From assembly GCA_002321305.1 (NCBI GenBank), contig DCMF01000131.1, forward strand, positions 1-41,368: a DNA stretch of 41,368 nt, in the 5' to 3' direction. A program made the position numbers and the translations under genes. How positions within the stretch are numbered: position 1 is the stretch's first letter; every line of letters begins with the position of its first letter. The stretch is from Verrucomicrobia bacterium UBA1629. Lineage in GTDB: Bacteria; Verrucomicrobiota; Kiritimatiellia; RFP12; UBA1067. Below are positions 41,348 to 41,368 of the stretch, piece by piece. The notes beneath the pieces were generated by a model. The model did not search any database. It saw nothing but the letters and a program-made list of their open reading frames with translations, and was not told the DNA's origin.

Positions 41348-41368
41348 TGGCGGAGAGAGAGGGATTCG
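41348..41368 (-). tRNA. partial tRNA, 3' end, probably tRNA-Ser
   Basis: The minus strand reads CGAAT-CCCTC-TCTCTCC-G-CCA: T-loop end, 3' T-stem, acceptor strand, discriminator G and encoded CCA. Discriminator G and a TCTCTCC acceptor strand fit tRNA-Ser. The anticodon lies beyond the window edge. Confidence 0.7.

Overview
The window is GC-rich (roughly 65%), densely packed bacterial chromosome, probably from an anaerobe of the PVC superphylum (Kiritimatiellota, Lentisphaerota or Verrucomicrobiota; inference). Three things point there: a small protein of the Planctomycete/Verrucomicrobia-specific Minf_1886-type family (31432-31794); an [FeFe]-hydrogenase maturase gene (hydG), implying anaerobic hydrogen metabolism; and many outer-envelope glycan genes. 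Nearly all genes lie on the minus strand in long, tightly overlapping operons.

Layout. 1-2950: the inner end of an integrated phage-like element, with a partial gene, a probable phage structural gene and a tyrosine integrase, abutting the 3' end of tRNA-Phe in a Gly-Lys-Phe tRNA cluster (2952-3220). 3330-4862: hydG, divergent from a short plus-strand glycan operon (flippase plus GT8 glycosyltransferase, 4957-7321). 7331-21405: one long minus-strand operon starting with ileS-lysA-hemolysin III-ABC-F and running into glycosyltransferases and a UDP-galactopyranose-mutase-like flavoprotein. An IS200-like/REP-associated (RAYT-type) transposase gene sits in its middle. 21493-29709: purL, a phosphohexomutase, a TPR lipoprotein and a short RNB exoribonuclease. 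29815-35779: lysS-corA, a Minf_1886-coiled coil-plsC group, and rhaB. 35842-41193: M16 peptidase (plus), a Tat-exported TIM-barrel protein, a dehydroquinate-synthase-like protein and recN. The right edge holds tRNA-Gly(CCC) and a cut tRNA, probably tRNA-Ser.

The glycan genes (flippase, five or six glycosyltransferases, FAD mutase-like protein, phosphohexomutase) look like parts of a surface polysaccharide pathway. Much of 5640-9690 has visibly lower GC than its surroundings, suggesting acquisition by transfer.

The most unusual content is repetitive DNA inside genes. (1) The transposase ORF carries four copies of one REP-like palindrome within its own coding sequence, read in different frames, and the whole gene is bounded by 19-bp imperfect direct repeats. 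Its insertion therefore reproduces the same 8-bp stop/start overlap on both sides. (2) Conserved housekeeping genes (ileS, purL, the ABC-F gene, recN) carry in-frame degenerate short tandem repeats with 7-, 8- or 9-bp units at loops and domain linkers. In ileS and purL two such arrays face each other as long inverted repeats, recalling Rickettsia palindromic elements and cyanobacterial STRR repeats. (3) Promoters share an extended -10 (TGnTATAAT) with poor -35 elements, and several genes start within about 7-11 nt of the -10, so they are probably transcribed leaderless.
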